A stretch of 64,000 bases of DNA. It comes from Sphingomonas parapaucimobilis NBRC 15100. GTDB taxonomy: Bacteria; Pseudomonadota; Alphaproteobacteria; Sphingomonadales; Sphingomonadaceae. The stretch is taken from the NCBI RefSeq assembly GCF_000787715.1, contig NZ_BBPI01000087.1, positions 1-64,000 on the forward strand, written 5' to 3'. Numbering within the stretch: position 1 is the first letter of the stretch; each line of letters begins with the position of its first letter. Under the pieces are notes generated by a model, which did not search any database, was not told where the DNA came from, and saw only the letters and a program-made list of their open reading frames with translations. This document shows positions 54,188 through 63,200 of this stretch, piece by piece. A program made the translations under genes and the position numbers.

Positions 54188-54213
54188 CGTGCAGCCTGAG
54201 CGAAGTCGAAGGC
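54188..54213 (+). repeat. Single copy of the dispersed 28-bp repeat
   Basis: CTGAGCGAAGTCGAAG core with flanking CAGC and GCC, slightly degenerate at the 5' end. It has no inverted partner nearby, unlike most other copies in the window. Confidence 0.65.
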
Positions 54214-54498
54214 CAAGGGATTCCCGGGCGACCTGGCCTATCGGTGAAGCAGCCCTAGCGGGCCGAACAGCACCCCCACCGCGGCCAGACCGGTGATAAT
54301 CGCCTCATCCCGCTACACGCGCCGGATGTGACCCATGATCGAACCAGGGCGAGTCAGCGCGGACGAATGGCGATCACCACGCCCTTCGCCTCGATCGCCC
54401 AACCCCGACTGTCGCTTGCGGAGGGCAGATAGCGGGAGGCCGCTATCCGAGTGGGTATCGCGACCTGACCTGCGCACTTCGCCTCCCGACCCCGGAGG

Positions 54499-54534
54499 AA
54501 AAGAGCCCGCGCCCTGGGATGACGGCACGGGCTC
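54499..54534 (-). terminator. Intrinsic terminator of aguA
   Basis: On the minus strand, GAGCCCG and CGGGCTC form a 7-bp stem around an 18-nt loop and are followed directly by TTTT. It begins 10 nt after the aguA stop codon. This is the best canonical rho-independent terminator in the window together with that of rpsD. Confidence 0.8.
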
Positions 54535-54543
54535 GTTCAGCGA

Positions 54544-55527
54544 TTATGCCGGAATCTGCTGCGAAATACAGTGGAAGCTGCCGCCGCCGGTCAGGATGGC
54601 ATCGGCGCGCAGGCCCACGACCTGGCGGTCGGGAAAGATCGCCTGGATCGCGGCGACCCCGGCATCGTCATTCTCGCTGCCGTAAAGCGGCACCACGACC
54701 GACGCATTGCCGATATAGAAGTTCATATAGCTGGCGGGCACGATCTCGTCGTCGCGCAGCACACGGCCCGGCGACGGGATGCCGACCACCTCCAGACCGG
54801 CGGCCAGCGCGTCGCGCTTGGCGGCGGCATAGACCTGCCAGTTGGGGTCGTTCTCGGCAGCTTCGGGAATGGCGACGCGGTTGGGGCCGACGAAGCGCGC
54901 CAGATTGTCGACATGGCCATCGGTATGGTCGTTGAGCAAGCCATTGCCCAGCCACACGATCCGGGTCAGCCCCAGGTCGCTGGCCAGTCGGTCGGCGATC
55001 TCGCTTTCGGTCAGGTCGGGATTGCGGTTGGGGTTGAGCAGGCACTGGCGCGTCGTCACGACCAGCCCGGTACCGTCCCCGTCGATCGCGCCGCCCTCCA
55101 GCACCCATTCGCAGCGGGTGGCGGAAAATCCGCGATCCTCGGCCAGCCGCGCGCCGACCGTGTCGTCGCCGGGCAGGTCGTATTTGCCGCCCCAGCCATT
55201 GAACTGGAACAGCCGTGCCGAACCGTCGCCGGTGATGATCGGGCCGGTATCGCGCAGCCAGATGTCGCCGAAGGGCTGGATGACCACGTCCGCCATGTCG
55301 CCCGCCATCGCGCGCGCGGCATTCGCCGCTTCTCCATCGGCGGCGACCAGGATCACCCGCTCGCCCCGACCATCGGCATGGACGGCGCGGGCAAAGGCCA
55401 GCACCTCCTCGCGCGCAGGGTCGAGATCCTCTTCCCACAGCTCCGGATGGCTGGGAAAGCCGATCCATACGGCATCATGCGTGGCCCATTCGGGCGGCGG
55501 AGGCGTGGTCACGGTTGGCGTGGTCAC
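54544..55527 (-). CDS. aguA: Agmatine deiminase
   Basis: A 327-residue peptidylarginine-deiminase-like enzyme that converts agmatine to N-carbamoylputrescine. Signatures are WATHDAVWIGFPSHPELW, IWLRDTGPII, VLEGGAIDGDG, HTDGHVDNLARF and the catalytic Cys (C320) in GGGSFHCISQQ. The GTG at 55527 is chosen: AGGAAG lies 8 nt upstream and the GTGA overlaps the peptidase stop codon. It provides the substrate for AguB and ends in an intrinsic terminator. Confidence 0.93.
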   Translation of the reverse strand: MTTPTVTTPPPPEWATHDAVWIGFPSHPELWEEDLDPAREEVLAFARAVHADGRGERVILVAADGEAANAARAMAGDMADVVIQPFGDIWLRDTGPIITGDGSARLFQFNGWGGKYDLPGDDTVGARLAEDRGFSATRCEWVLEGGAIDGDGTGLVVTTRQCLLNPNRNPDLTESEIADRLASDLGLTRIVWLGNGLLNDHTDGHVDNLARFVGPNRVAIPEAAENDPNWQVYAAAKRDALAAGLEVVGIPSPGRVLRDDEIVPASYMNFYIGNASVVVPLYGSENDDAGVAAIQAIFPDRQVVGLRADAILTGGGSFHCISQQIPA

Positions 55528-57155
55528 TGGACGTTCTTCCTGCTTTGATCGCGAATGGTGCGAAATTCGGCGGTGGGATACCAGTTGGGCCACAGGCCCG
55601 GCCGGTCGGCGAGCGTCCTGCCCAATTGGTAATAGACCGTCAAATCCTCGACCGCGCCCGACCAATCCCAGCGGGGATCATATTCGTCGGCGGGCTTGTG
55701 ATAGCGGTTGGCCACATAGTCCTCCGCCGCGGCCTTGCCCGCCGCGACGCCGCCCGTCACCTTGTCCTGTCCCGATCCGCCGTCGAGCATCGGCACGCCC
55801 AGCTTGGCGAAGGAAAAATGGTCGGAGCGGTAATAGCCGCCACGTTCGGGATTGGCCTCCTCGCCGATATAGCGCCCCTGCGCGGTGACCAGCTTCGCGG
55901 CGATATCCTCGATCTCGGACTTGCCCTTGCCGACCAGCACGAAGTCCTTCGACCGGCCGGTGACGTTCAGCCCGTCCATGTTCACGCCGCCCACGGTGCG
56001 GGCGAGCGGGAAGACGGGATGCTGCGCATAATAGCCCGAGCCGAGCAGCCCGCTTTCCTCCGCCGTCACCGCCAGGAAGGCGATGGAGCGTTTGGCCGGC
56101 CCCGCCTTCGCTTGCGCCTCGGCCAGCGCCACCAGCCCCGCCACGCCGGTCGCATTGTCGAGCGCGCCGTTGCAGATATCGTCACCGTCCACCGCGTCGC
56201 AGCGGCCCAGATGGTCCCAATGCGCCGAATAGAGGACGTAATCGCCCGGCGCGGTGGTGCCCGGCAGGACGCCGATGACATTCTTCGACGCCTGACGCCG
56301 GATCGTGTTGGTAAAGCCGCCCGACAGGGTCAGGCCAAGGGGCACCGCCTTGAACCCCTTTTGCTGCGCTGCCCTGGTCAGCGTGGACAAGTCCCTGCCC
56401 GCCGCCTTCAGGATATTCTTCGCCACCGCCTCCTGAATCCAGCCGATGACCTGGCTCTGGTCCTGATGGTCGCCCGGCTCGTCCAGTTCCAGCTGCGGCC
56501 CGGTCCAGGAGGATTGCACCACCGCCCAGGGATAGGCGGCGGGTTCGGTCTGGTGGACGATCAGCGCGGCGGCAGCACCGTGCCTGGCGGCATTCTCGAA
56601 CTTATAGGGCCAGCGACCATACCAGGTCATCGCACGGCCCTCGAACGGTCCTTCGCGCCCCATGGTCTGCCAGTCGGCATCGTTGATCAGGATCACCACC
56701 GTCTTGCCGCGCACATCGACCCCGGCATAATCGTCCCAGCCCTTTTCGGGCGCGGTGATGCCATAGCCGACGAATACCAGCTCGCTGTCCTTCACGTCGA
56801 TGCGCGGGGTCACGCGATAGGTGCCGACGACCATATCGGTGCGATAGGCGAGCGGAATGGGCGCTCCCTTGCCCGTGACGGTGAAGGGCTGGACGTCGGT
56901 GGCGGTGATCTCGACCATCGGCACGTCCTGGGTCCAGCGGCCCTTGTTGCCGGGCTTCAGCCCCGCCTTCTGAAAGCGCTCGATGATGTACGCGACCGTC
57001 TTGTCCTCCGCCGGGGTGGTCGGCGCGCGGCCTTCATAGGCGTCGGAGGACAGGGTCTGCGTGACCGTCTTCAGCGTGTCGACCGAGATGGCGGGCTTGT
57101 CCTGCGCGACGGCAATGCCGGACAGGAGGAGGGGCAACAGGACCAGACGACGCAT
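55524..57155 (-). CDS. Secreted M28-family metallopeptidase
   Basis: A 543-residue exported zinc aminopeptidase-like protein. The signal peptide (MRRLVLLPLLLSGIAVAQ) is followed by an N-terminal segment with an inserted PA domain (about residues 130-260) and the M28 core. Zinc ligands lie in SAHWDHLG (His), GALDNATG (Asp), TAEESGLLGS (Glu, with the catalytic Glu beside it), NMDGLN (Asp) and YYRSDHFSFAK (His). The ATG at 57155 has AGGGGA 9 nt before it. It is translationally coupled to aguA. Confidence 0.92.
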   Translation of the reverse strand: MRRLVLLPLLLSGIAVAQDKPAISVDTLKTVTQTLSSDAYEGRAPTTPAEDKTVAYIIERFQKAGLKPGNKGRWTQDVPMVEITATDVQPFTVTGKGAPIPLAYRTDMVVGTYRVTPRIDVKDSELVFVGYGITAPEKGWDDYAGVDVRGKTVVILINDADWQTMGREGPFEGRAMTWYGRWPYKFENAARHGAAAALIVHQTEPAAYPWAVVQSSWTGPQLELDEPGDHQDQSQVIGWIQEAVAKNILKAAGRDLSTLTRAAQQKGFKAVPLGLTLSGGFTNTIRRQASKNVIGVLPGTTAPGDYVLYSAHWDHLGRCDAVDGDDICNGALDNATGVAGLVALAEAQAKAGPAKRSIAFLAVTAEESGLLGSGYYAQHPVFPLARTVGGVNMDGLNVTGRSKDFVLVGKGKSEIEDIAAKLVTAQGRYIGEEANPERGGYYRSDHFSFAKLGVPMLDGGSGQDKVTGGVAAGKAAAEDYVANRYHKPADEYDPRWDWSGAVEDLTVYYQLGRTLADRPGLWPNWYPTAEFRTIRDQSRKNVQ

Positions 57156-57249
57156 GACGGGCATTCCCCTTATGTTTGGGAATGTTGTGCCAAGCGGAGG
57201 CTGGCGGGGCAAGCTTGCCGGGCGCCGCCCCGTTCGCCAGACTGCGATC

Positions 57250-57390
57250 ATGAAAACGCCGTCACCCTTCGCCATACTGGTCCTGTCCGGCTTTATCGGC
57301 CTGCTGACGGGCAAGTTTGGTCTATGGTTTCCGCTGGGCATGGCGACGGCGATCATCGTGGCGATCGTGCAGAACAAGCGGGCCGGATAG
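57250..57390 (+). CDS. Small membrane protein, 46 residues
   Basis: A short frame with a Met-Lys start, two closely spaced hydrophobic stretches (FAILVLSGFIGLLTG and LWFPLGMATAIIVAIV) and a basic end (QNKRAG). I do not recognise a family. It is divergent from the peptidase gene, 95 nt away. There is no clear ribosome-binding site, so support rests on the membrane-protein composition alone. Confidence 0.4.
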   Translation: MKTPSPFAILVLSGFIGLLTGKFGLWFPLGMATAIIVAIVQNKRAG

Positions 57391-57537
57391 GATCTCGCCA
57401 TCCCCCCTCTGCGCCCACCAGCAGCGGAACGAAAGACAGGCTGCCGCGACGGATGCATCCTGCAACCGTCGCGACGACAAATGGTTGTGCGACGTTGCGG
57501 CCGATGAAAATGTCACGCCGCACAAAAGGAGGGAATC

Positions 57538-57915
57538 ATGAAGTGGATTGTCGCCATGACCGCCGTGATGGTCATCGGAACGGGCGCACCCGCCATCGCG
57601 CAGGAATCGCCCAACCTGTCCCCCGCCTATATCAACTGCATGAACCGCGCGGGCGGCAACATCGTACAGACCGGCGTCTGCACGCAACGCGAGGCGGCGG
57701 TGCAGGATGACCGCCTGAACAAGGCCTATCAGCAGGTCATGCGCCAACTCGCGTCGCGTCCCGCGGTCAAGACCGCCCTGCGCGACCAGCAGCGCCGCTG
57801 GATCCGGGAACGGGATTATAGCTGCAAGATCAATGGCGACACGATCGACACCGGCTGCATCGTCACCAAGACGGCGTTGCGCGCGGATCAGCTGGAGCGA
57901 CAGGTCCGCTTCTGA
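57538..57915 (+). CDS. LprI-type lysozyme inhibitor family protein
   Basis: A 125-residue exported protein: signal peptide ending AIAQ (about residue 22), then the LprI/DUF1311 pattern with paired Cys (NCMNRAGG, GVCTQREAAVQDDRLNKAYQQ, LRDQQRRWIRERDYSC, TGCIV). Four Cys can make two disulfides. Family members inhibit lysozyme in some bacteria; many are uncharacterised. A strong AAGGAGGG site precedes the ATG. Confidence 0.85.
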   Translation: MKWIVAMTAVMVIGTGAPAIAQESPNLSPAYINCMNRAGGNIVQTGVCTQREAAVQDDRLNKAYQQVMRQLASRPAVKTALRDQQRRWIRERDYSCKINGDTIDTGCIVTKTALRADQLERQVRF

Positions 57916-57954
57916 TCGCGGCCTTGGCGCTGCATGGCTCTGGGCGGCTGTCCG

Positions 57955-58323
57955 TCAGTCGCCCAGGGAATAGACCGCCTCGAACCTGCCGTCCTTCAGC
58001 CCGCCGATCACCCATGTCGAGGGTTTGCCGCTGGCAAAACTCACCGTGTATTTCTCGTAACGCTGACCGTTCGCGTCCTGCGCCTTGTCGAGCTTGACAG
58101 ACTGGATCGCACCCGCCGCCTTGATCGCAGGGGCCATCTGCGGAAGCTGTTCGCGACAGGCCTTGAGCAGCCCCTCACCCATCAACGCCTCGGGACAGGT
58201 GCCGCCCGCAACGGCGGTCAGCATGGTGCGCAGCTGGCTGGCATATTGCCCCTGCTCGGCCGTCTGGCCGGTAGCGGCGGTCGTCATCGTCAGTGCCGCA
58301 ACGGCGATCAGACCCAGGCGCAT
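57955..58323 (-). CDS. Hypothetical secreted protein
   Basis: A 122-residue protein with a signal peptide (MRLGLIAVAALTMTTAATGQ) and a small mature domain holding two Cys (GGTCPEAL, LKACREQL) likely to pair. The C-terminal half has a beta pattern (YEKYTVSFASGKPSTWVIGG). I do not recognise a family. It is convergent with the LprI-type gene, with about 40 nt between the stop codons. Confidence 0.7.
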   Translation of the reverse strand: MRLGLIAVAALTMTTAATGQTAEQGQYASQLRTMLTAVAGGTCPEALMGEGLLKACREQLPQMAPAIKAAGAIQSVKLDKAQDANGQRYEKYTVSFASGKPSTWVIGGLKDGRFEAVYSLGD

Positions 58324-58392
58324 CGATATCCTCCCCCTTTGAACAGGCAGAGTATGCGCGTGCCCGTGACGCCCGGCAAGCGAGACACAAAC

Positions 58393-58422
58393 AAAAAGGG
58401 CGGCCCCGGAGGACCGCCCTTT
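58393..58422 (-). terminator. Intrinsic terminator of rpsD
   Basis: On the minus strand AAAGGGCGGTCC and its inverse GGCCGCCCTTT form a stem followed by TT and a TTTG-rich stretch. It lies about 25 nt after the rpsD stop codon. Confidence 0.75.
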
Positions 58423-58446
58423 CCGTAATTCGGTAAGACCCGAAAC

Positions 58447-59061
58447 TTAGCGCGAATAGAATTCGACGACCAGGTTCGGTTCCATCTTCACCGGATACGG
58501 CACCTCGTCCAGGGTCGGGATGCGGGTCAGCGCGACCTTGGTGTTGCCGTCGGCGGTGACGTAGTCGGGCACTTCACGCTCGGCGAGCTGCTGCGCTTCC
58601 ATGACCAGCGCCATTTCGGTCGCCTTCGAGCCCAGCGAGATCTCGTCGCCGACGAAGCAGCGGCGCGACGCGATGTTGCACTTCACGCCGTTGACGCGGA
58701 TGTGGCCGTGGCTGACCAGCTGGCGCGCGGCGAAGATCGTCGGCGCGAACTTGGCGCGGTACACGATCATGTCCAGACGCTGCTCGAGCAGGCCGATCAG
58801 GTTCTGCGAGGTATCGCCCTTCATGCGGGCGGCTTCCTGGTAGCAGGCCTTGAACTGCTTCTCGGTCACGTCGCCATAATAGCCCTTCAGCTTCTGCTTC
58901 GCGCGCAGCTGCAGACCGAAGTCCGACATCTTGCCCTTGCGGCGCTGACCGTGCTGGCCGGGGCCATATTCACGCTTGTTGACGGGGCTCTTGGGGCGGC
59001 CCCAGATGTTCTCGCCCATACGGCGATCGAGCTTGTACTTCGCGCTCTGACGCTTCGACAT
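58447..59061 (-). CDS. rpsD: 30S ribosomal protein S4
   Basis: A 204-residue S4 protein that starts 30S assembly by binding 16S rRNA. The N-terminus [20 protein letters not shown] and the S4 RNA-binding domain ([35 protein letters not shown]) are typical. As in many alphaproteobacteria, it stands alone rather than in the alpha operon. A strong AAGGA site lies 6 nt before the ATG and a terminator follows. Confidence 0.96.
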   Translation of the reverse strand: MSKRQSAKYKLDRRMGENIWGRPKSPVNKREYGPGQHGQRRKGKMSDFGLQLRAKQKLKGYYGDVTEKQFKACYQEAARMKGDTSQNLIGLLEQRLDMIVYRAKFAPTIFAARQLVSHGHIRVNGVKCNIASRRCFVGDEISLGSKATEMALVMEAQQLAEREVPDYVTADGNTKVALTRIPTLDEVPYPVKMEPNLVVEFYSR

Positions 59062-59175
59062 GTGTAATCCTTGGCAATTACGAACGACGTTGGTCCCGGT
59101 ATCGCACCATGCCAGCCTTTATGGGGACAAGCGCAGGCCCACCGCTTCACCGGGATGCGGGGGCAATTGCGAAGC

Positions 59176-59200
59176 GGCGCGCCTAGACGACAGGCGCGCC
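59176..59200 (-). terminator. GGCGCGCC hairpin
   Basis: Two GGCGCGCC octamers, each self-complementary, can pair over 8 bp around a 9-nt loop. They lie 21 nt past the stop codon of the short secreted-protein gene on the minus strand. No T-run follows. Confidence 0.4.
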
Positions 59201-59221
59201 GGAGTCAAGCGAAGCGCTCGA

Positions 59222-59446
59222 TCAGCGTCCGCTGGCGGTGTTCAGCCGCCCGGTGGCGTTTTCCACATCGTTGCGCGCATTGGCCGCGATCTCGTCCCAT
59301 TCCGCCTGGGTCTTGCAGATCCGCTTGGACGACAGGCGCGAGCCGGTGGTTTCCTGAACCCGGCAGATCTTCTTTTCCTTCACCGGCGCGGGCGCGGGTT
59401 CGGCCTGTTGCCCGGTCAGGGCCAGCAGCAGCAACGTGGTCAGCAT
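59222..59446 (-). CDS. Small secreted hypothetical protein
   Basis: A 74-residue protein with a signal-like start (MLTTLLLLALTGQQAE), a Pro/Ala spacer and a basic mature part with two Cys (KICRVQETTGSRLSSKRICK). The CRVQETTGSRL..KRIC pattern occurs in small exported proteins of sphingomonads as I recall. The ATG at 59446 is used because a GGGAGATAGGA site lies directly upstream. Function unknown. Confidence 0.65.
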   Translation of the reverse strand: MLTTLLLLALTGQQAEPAPAPVKEKKICRVQETTGSRLSSKRICKTQAEWDEIAANARNDVENATGRLNTASGR

Positions 59447-59551
59447 CGTCCTATCTCCCAATTGGAACGCGGGTGCCATGCTATCCCGTGCGCGCCCCGA
59501 TCGGCAAGCCGGACTGGACAGCGGGAACGCCGCCCGGCAGAGCCATGATCC

Positions 59552-59860
59552 ATGACCCAGATTCTCGCCGGCCCCGATTGCACCACCATGGCGGAGGTCC
59601 GCGCGGGCGTGGACCAGCTCGACCGCGAACTGGTCGCGCTGCTCGCGCGCCGCTTCGCCTATATGGACGCCGCCGCCCGGATCAAACCGACCCGCGACCG
59701 CGTGCGCGACGAGGACCGCAAGACCCAGGTCATCGACCAGGCCCGCGCCGAAGCCCGCCGCCTGGGCATACCCGAAGCGGTCGTGGCCGACCTCTGGGAA
59801 GTGCTGGTCGAGGGCTCGATCGCCTATGAGCTGGCGACGTTCGACCGGACGCGGGGGTAA
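59552..59860 (+). CDS. Chorismate mutase, AroQ type
   Basis: A 102-residue all-helical chorismate mutase domain (VRAGVDQLDRELVALLARRF, ARIKPTRDRVRDEDR, VADLWEVLVEGSIAYE). It converts chorismate to prephenate for Phe/Tyr synthesis. Short stand-alone AroQ proteins include isochorismate-pyruvate lyases too; no salicylate genes are near, so mutase is the likelier role. It is convergent with trmJ across a repeat pair. Confidence 0.88.
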   Translation: MTQILAGPDCTTMAEVRAGVDQLDRELVALLARRFAYMDAAARIKPTRDRVRDEDRKTQVIDQARAEARRLGIPEAVVADLWEVLVEGSIAYELATFDRTRG

Positions 59861-59889
59861 GTTTCCTTCCCTCTGGCCTGTTCCAACGC

Positions 59890-59992
59890 CCGTTCAGGCT
59901 GAGCGAAGTCGAAGCCCACGCCCCATCCCCCGCCACGGGGCCATTTGGCGGAATTCATCCTGTGGGCTTCGACTTCGCTCAGCCTGAACGGG
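59890..59992. repeat. Head-to-head pair of the dispersed 28-bp repeat
   Basis: Two copies (59890-59917 and 59964-59992) with the CTGAGCGAAGTCGAAG core face each other and extend into complementary GCCCAC/GTGGGC. They can form a long hairpin over about 28 bp between the convergent chorismate mutase and trmJ genes. Confidence 0.75.
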
Positions 59993-60012
59993 GGGCGGGG
60001 ATTGGTAGGGCG

Positions 60013-60744
60013 TTACCGCTGACGCGGCCGCGCCAGCGTCGACAGCACGCCGCGCAGCGTCCGCACTTCCTGGCTGGACCAGCCGGGCTTGGTCAGCAAG
60101 GTGCGCAGAGTCCGCTTGCTCGCAGGGGTCCGGTCGGGCGGGAAGAAGAACCCGGCATTCTCCAGCATATTCTCCAGCTGGCCGATCATGCCGTCCAGTT
60201 CGCCCTGCGGCGCGACCTCGGGCAGTTCGACCTCTGGCGGCTGGGCCAGTTCGATACCCTTGGACCATTCATAGGCGATCAGGATCACCGCCTGGGCCAG
60301 GTTCAGGCTGCCGAATTCGGGGTTGATCGGCACGGTGACGATCTTGCGCGCGATGGCCACATCGTCGGTCTCCAGCCCCGACCGTTCCGGCCCGAACAGG
60401 AAGGCGGCGCGGCCGGTGGTATCGGCATGGATTTCGTGCGCCGCCTCTTCCGGGGTGACGACCGGCTTGGTGACGCCGCGCTTGCGCACGGTGGTCGCAT
60501 AGACCTGCGCACAGTCGGCGACCGCATCGGACACGCTTTCATAGACCTTGGCCTGTTCCAGCACGATGTCGGCGCCCGACGCCGCCGGTCCGGCCTGTGG
60601 ATTCGGCCAGCCATCGCGCGGGGTGACGAGGCGCATCTCGACCAGCCCGAAATTCAACATGGCGCGCGCGGCCTTGCCGATATTCTCGCCGAGCTGCGGG
60701 CGGACCAGGACGATGACGGGGGGCTGAGACTTGTTCACGTTCAC
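60013..60744 (-). CDS. trmJ: tRNA (cytidine/uridine-2'-O)-methyltransferase TrmJ
   Basis: A 243-residue SPOUT methyltransferase for ribose methylation at position 32 of tRNA. Motif 1 is VLVRPQLGENIGKAARAMLNFG, motif 2 is LFGPERSGLETDDV and motif 3 IPINPEFGSLNLAQAV-like (VPINPEFGSLNLAQAVILIA). The C-terminal helical extension is normal for TrmJ. The start overlaps the GIY-YIG gene's stop codon by 4 nt. Confidence 0.93.
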   Translation of the reverse strand: MNVNKSQPPVIVLVRPQLGENIGKAARAMLNFGLVEMRLVTPRDGWPNPQAGPAASGADIVLEQAKVYESVSDAVADCAQVYATTVRKRGVTKPVVTPEEAAHEIHADTTGRAAFLFGPERSGLETDDVAIARKIVTVPINPEFGSLNLAQAVILIAYEWSKGIELAQPPEVELPEVAPQGELDGMIGQLENMLENAGFFFPPDRTPASKRTLRTLLTKPGWSSQEVRTLRGVLSTLARPRQR

Positions 60745-61061
60745 TCTCTCGTTCGCCCTGAGCGAAGTCGAAGGGCACGTTCCGCGCGCGGTATTGCGGC
60801 TTCTTTGAGCGCCGTCCAGTCGGTTGCGATCAGCGCGGTCTTCTTGGCGCGGGACCAGCCTTTGATCTGGCGTTCGGCGGTGAGGGCTTCGTGGCGGGAC
60901 GGGAATTCCTGGGACCAGGCCAGTTCGACTGGGCGGCGGGCTTGCGTGTAGCAGGGGATTTCGCCCGACTGGTGCTGGGCAATGCGGTGTTCGAGGCTGT
61001 CGGTGTGGCCGGTGTAATAGCTGCCGTCGGAGCAGCGGAGGATGTAGCAGTAGAAGGCCAT
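60741..61061 (-). CDS. GIY-YIG nuclease family protein
   Basis: A 106-residue protein with a GIY-YIG-type domain (FYCYILRCSDGSYYTGHTDSL, catalytic Arg in LEHRIAQHQSG, YTQARRPVELAW). Members of this UPF0213/YhbQ-like group are small and largely uncharacterised. The last dozen residues (ERALRLRSGRTRE) are encoded by a copy of the dispersed 28-bp repeat, so the C-terminus was probably added by repeat insertion. It is translationally coupled to trmJ. Confidence 0.85.
   Translation of the reverse strand: MAFYCYILRCSDGSYYTGHTDSLEHRIAQHQSGEIPCYTQARRPVELAWSQEFPSRHEALTAERQIKGWSRAKKTALIATDWTALKEAAIPRAERALRLRSGRTRE
60751..60776 (+). repeat. Dispersed 28-bp repeat inside the GIY-YIG gene
   Basis: A copy with the CTGAGCGAAGTCGAAG core lies in the last codons of the GIY-YIG gene and just before trmJ. 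It has no close inverted partner. Confidence 0.65.
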
Positions 61062-61106
61062 TCGGTCAGGCTATCGCCTTTGGGATATGGAGCAAGGGAT
61101 TCCCTT

Positions 61107-61192
61107 GGGCTTCGACTTCGCTCAGCCTGAACGGAGGTTGGGGGATTTACTGCAATACAAACAGCCGTTCAGGCTGAGCGAAGTCGAAGCCC
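61107..61192. repeat. Head-to-head pair of the dispersed 28-bp repeat
   Basis: Copies at 61107-61134 and 61165-61192 face each other with a 30-nt spacer. They sit between nrdR and the GIY-YIG gene, both on the minus strand, so here the hairpin would separate two tandem transcripts. Confidence 0.75.
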
Positions 61193-61211
61193 ACGCCCCG
61201 CCCCCACCAAA

Positions 61212-61679
61212 TTACTCCCCCCGCGGCGCCACTTCCTCGACCGTCCCGGCAAAAGCCTCGAAATCCCGGGCCTCGCCGAACTCGCGATAGACGCTCGCAA
61301 ACCGGATATAGGCCACCGAATCCAAGCCCTTCAGCCCCTCCATCACCATCTCGCCGATCCGCTTGGACGACACCTCGCCCTCGCCGCTGGTTTCCAATTG
61401 CCGCTGGATGCCGGACACCAGCTTTTCCACCCGCACCGGGTCGATCGGACGTTTGCGCGTGGCGATGGCGATGGACCGCAGCAGCTTCTCGCGGTCGAAC
61501 GGTTCGCGCCGGTCCTCGCTCTTCAACACGAACAGCTCGCGCAACTGGATCCGCTCGAACGTGGTGAAGCGCGCGCCACAGCCTTCGCATTGGCGGCGGC
61601 GGCGGATGGCCGCCCCATCTTCGGTGGGGCGGCTGTCCTTTACCTGACTGTCTTCATGGCCACAAAAGGGGCAGCGCAT
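61212..61679 (-). CDS. nrdR: Transcriptional repressor NrdR
   Basis: A 155-residue regulator of ribonucleotide reductase genes. The N-terminal zinc ribbon ([15 protein letters not shown] ... [13 protein letters not shown]) is followed by an ATP-cone domain ([33 protein letters not shown]). Start and preceding stop are directly adjacent (61679/61680), so it is in the glyA operon as is common. A repeat pair follows its stop codon. Confidence 0.94.
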   Translation of the reverse strand: MRCPFCGHEDSQVKDSRPTEDGAAIRRRRQCEGCGARFTTFERIQLRELFVLKSEDRREPFDREKLLRSIAIATRKRPIDPVRVEKLVSGIQRQLETSGEGEVSSKRIGEMVMEGLKGLDSVAYIRFASVYREFGEARDFEAFAGTVEEVAPRGE

Positions 61680-61871
61680 TCAGATCTTCTTCTTCGCCTT
61701 GAAATAGGCGTAGCCGGCACCTGCCGCCGCGCCGAAGATCGGGCCGACGAACGGCACCGGGATCGCGACGACGGCACCGAGCGCGCCCCACTTCGCCATG
61801 CTCTTGCCCAGGCCAGGGGTCGACTTGATGTCGTTCTGCACCTCGGAAATCTTCTCGTCGAACTTGGCCAT
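61680..61871 (-). CDS. Small conserved hypothetical protein, 63 residues
   Basis: A short protein with a charged helical N-terminus (MAKFDEKISEVQNDIKS), one hydrophobic Gly/Ala/Val-rich segment (WGALGAVVAIPVPFVGPIFG) and a Lys-rich end (YFKAKKKI). Its place between glyA (12-nt gap) and nrdR (0-nt gap) suggests co-expression. Probably membrane-associated; function unknown. Confidence 0.75.
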   Translation of the reverse strand: MAKFDEKISEVQNDIKSTPGLGKSMAKWGALGAVVAIPVPFVGPIFGAAAGAGYAYFKAKKKI

Positions 61872-61883
61872 GCGTTTACGTCC

Positions 61884-63182
61884 TTATCCCTGGTAGATCG
61901 GAAAGCGTGCGCAAAGCTCACGCACACGGGCACGAACGTTCGCCTCGACCTCTGGGTCCCCATGTTCGCCCTTGGCCTTCAGGCCATCGAGCACATCGGC
62001 GACCATATGGCCGATCTGCTCGAACTCGGCCGGACCGAAGCCGCGCGTGGTCCCGGCGGGCGAGCCGACGCGGATGCCGCTGGTCTTCATCGGCGGCAGC
62101 GGGTCGTTGGGGATGCCGTTCTTGTTGCAGGTGATGCCCGCGCGCTCCAGCGCCTCGTCGGCGTCGCGGCCGGTGATGCCCAGCGGGGTCAGGTCGACCA
62201 GCGCCAGATGCGTGTCGGTGCCGCCCGCGACCAGATTCGCGCCGCGCGCCTTCAGCGTCGCCGCCAGCACGCGGGCATTCTCGACCACCGCCGCGATATA
62301 GGTCTTGAACTCCGGCTGCAGCGCCTCGCCGAACGCGACCGCCTTGGCGGCGATGACGTGCATCAGCGGACCGCCCTGAAGACCGGGGAAGACCGCCGAG
62401 TTGATCTTCTTCGCGATCGCTTCGTCATTGGTCATGATCATGCCGCCGCGCGGACCGCGCAGCGTCTTGTGCGTGGTGGTGGTCACGACATGCGCATGGC
62501 CGAACGGGGTCGGATGCAGCCCGCCCGCGACGATGCCCGCGAAATGCGCCATGTCGACCATGAAATAGGCGCCGACCTCGTCCGCGATCGCGCGGAACCT
62601 GGCGAAGTCGATGACGCGCGGATAGGCCGAGCCGCCCGCGATAATGATCTTGGGCTGGCACTCGCGCGCGATCCGGGCGACCTCGTCATAGTCGATCAGG
62701 TGCGTCTCGGGATCGACGCCATATTGGACCGCGTTGAACCACTTGCCCGACAGCGCCGCCTTCGCACCGTGGGTCAGGTGGCCACCGGCGTCGAGCGACA
62801 GGCCCATGATCGTGTCGCCGGGCTTGGCCAGCGCCAGCATCACCGCACCGTTCGCCTGAGCCCCCGAATGCGGCTGGACGTTGACGAAGTCGCAGCCGAA
62901 GATCTGCTTGGCGCGGTCGATCGCCAGCTGCTCGACCTCGTCCGACGGCGCGCAACCCTGATAATAGCGCTTGCCCGGATAACCCTCGGCATATTTGTTG
63001 GTGAAGACCGAGCCTTGCGCTTCCATCACCGCCTTGGAGACGATGTTCTCGGAGGCGATCAGCTCGATCTGGGTCTGCTCGCGTTCCAGCTCGTGGGCGA
63101 CGCCAGCGAAGACGGCGGGGTCGGCATCGGCGAGCGTACGGGTGAAGAAACCGGCGGGCTGGACGTCGTTAAGCGTGCTCAT
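61884..63182 (-). CDS. glyA: Serine hydroxymethyltransferase
   Basis: A 432-residue PLP enzyme interconverting serine and glycine with tetrahydrofolate, the main source of one-carbon units. Signatures are [36 protein letters not shown] and the PLP Lys motif [15 protein letters not shown]. Length is normal. It follows rpiB by 18 nt and is followed by the small hypothetical gene and nrdR in one operon. Confidence 0.96.
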   Translation of the reverse strand: MSTLNDVQPAGFFTRTLADADPAVFAGVAHELEREQTQIELIASENIVSKAVMEAQGSVFTNKYAEGYPGKRYYQGCAPSDEVEQLAIDRAKQIFGCDFVNVQPHSGAQANGAVMLALAKPGDTIMGLSLDAGGHLTHGAKAALSGKWFNAVQYGVDPETHLIDYDEVARIARECQPKIIIAGGSAYPRVIDFARFRAIADEVGAYFMVDMAHFAGIVAGGLHPTPFGHAHVVTTTTHKTLRGPRGGMIMTNDEAIAKKINSAVFPGLQGGPLMHVIAAKAVAFGEALQPEFKTYIAAVVENARVLAATLKARGANLVAGGTDTHLALVDLTPLGITGRDADEALERAGITCNKNGIPNDPLPPMKTSGIRVGSPAGTTRGFGPAEFEQIGHMVADVLDGLKAKGEHGDPEVEANVRARVRELCARFPIYQG

Positions 63183-63200
63183 GAGGGTATCCTTGCGCGT

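Larger units (their letters stand above)
53827..54543. other. Long intergenic region with repeats
   Basis: About 700 nt without a supported gene. It contains the second copy of the 153-bp element (54008-54160), one copy of the 28-bp repeat (54188-54213) and the aguA terminator (54499-54534). Between 54214 and 54498 I see only anti-sense-type open frames without family resemblance. Confidence 0.6.

Noticed and set aside
54214..54498. Open frames in the gap before aguA
   Set aside because: Ser/Arg/Pro-rich frames in all directions with no start signal or family resemblance.
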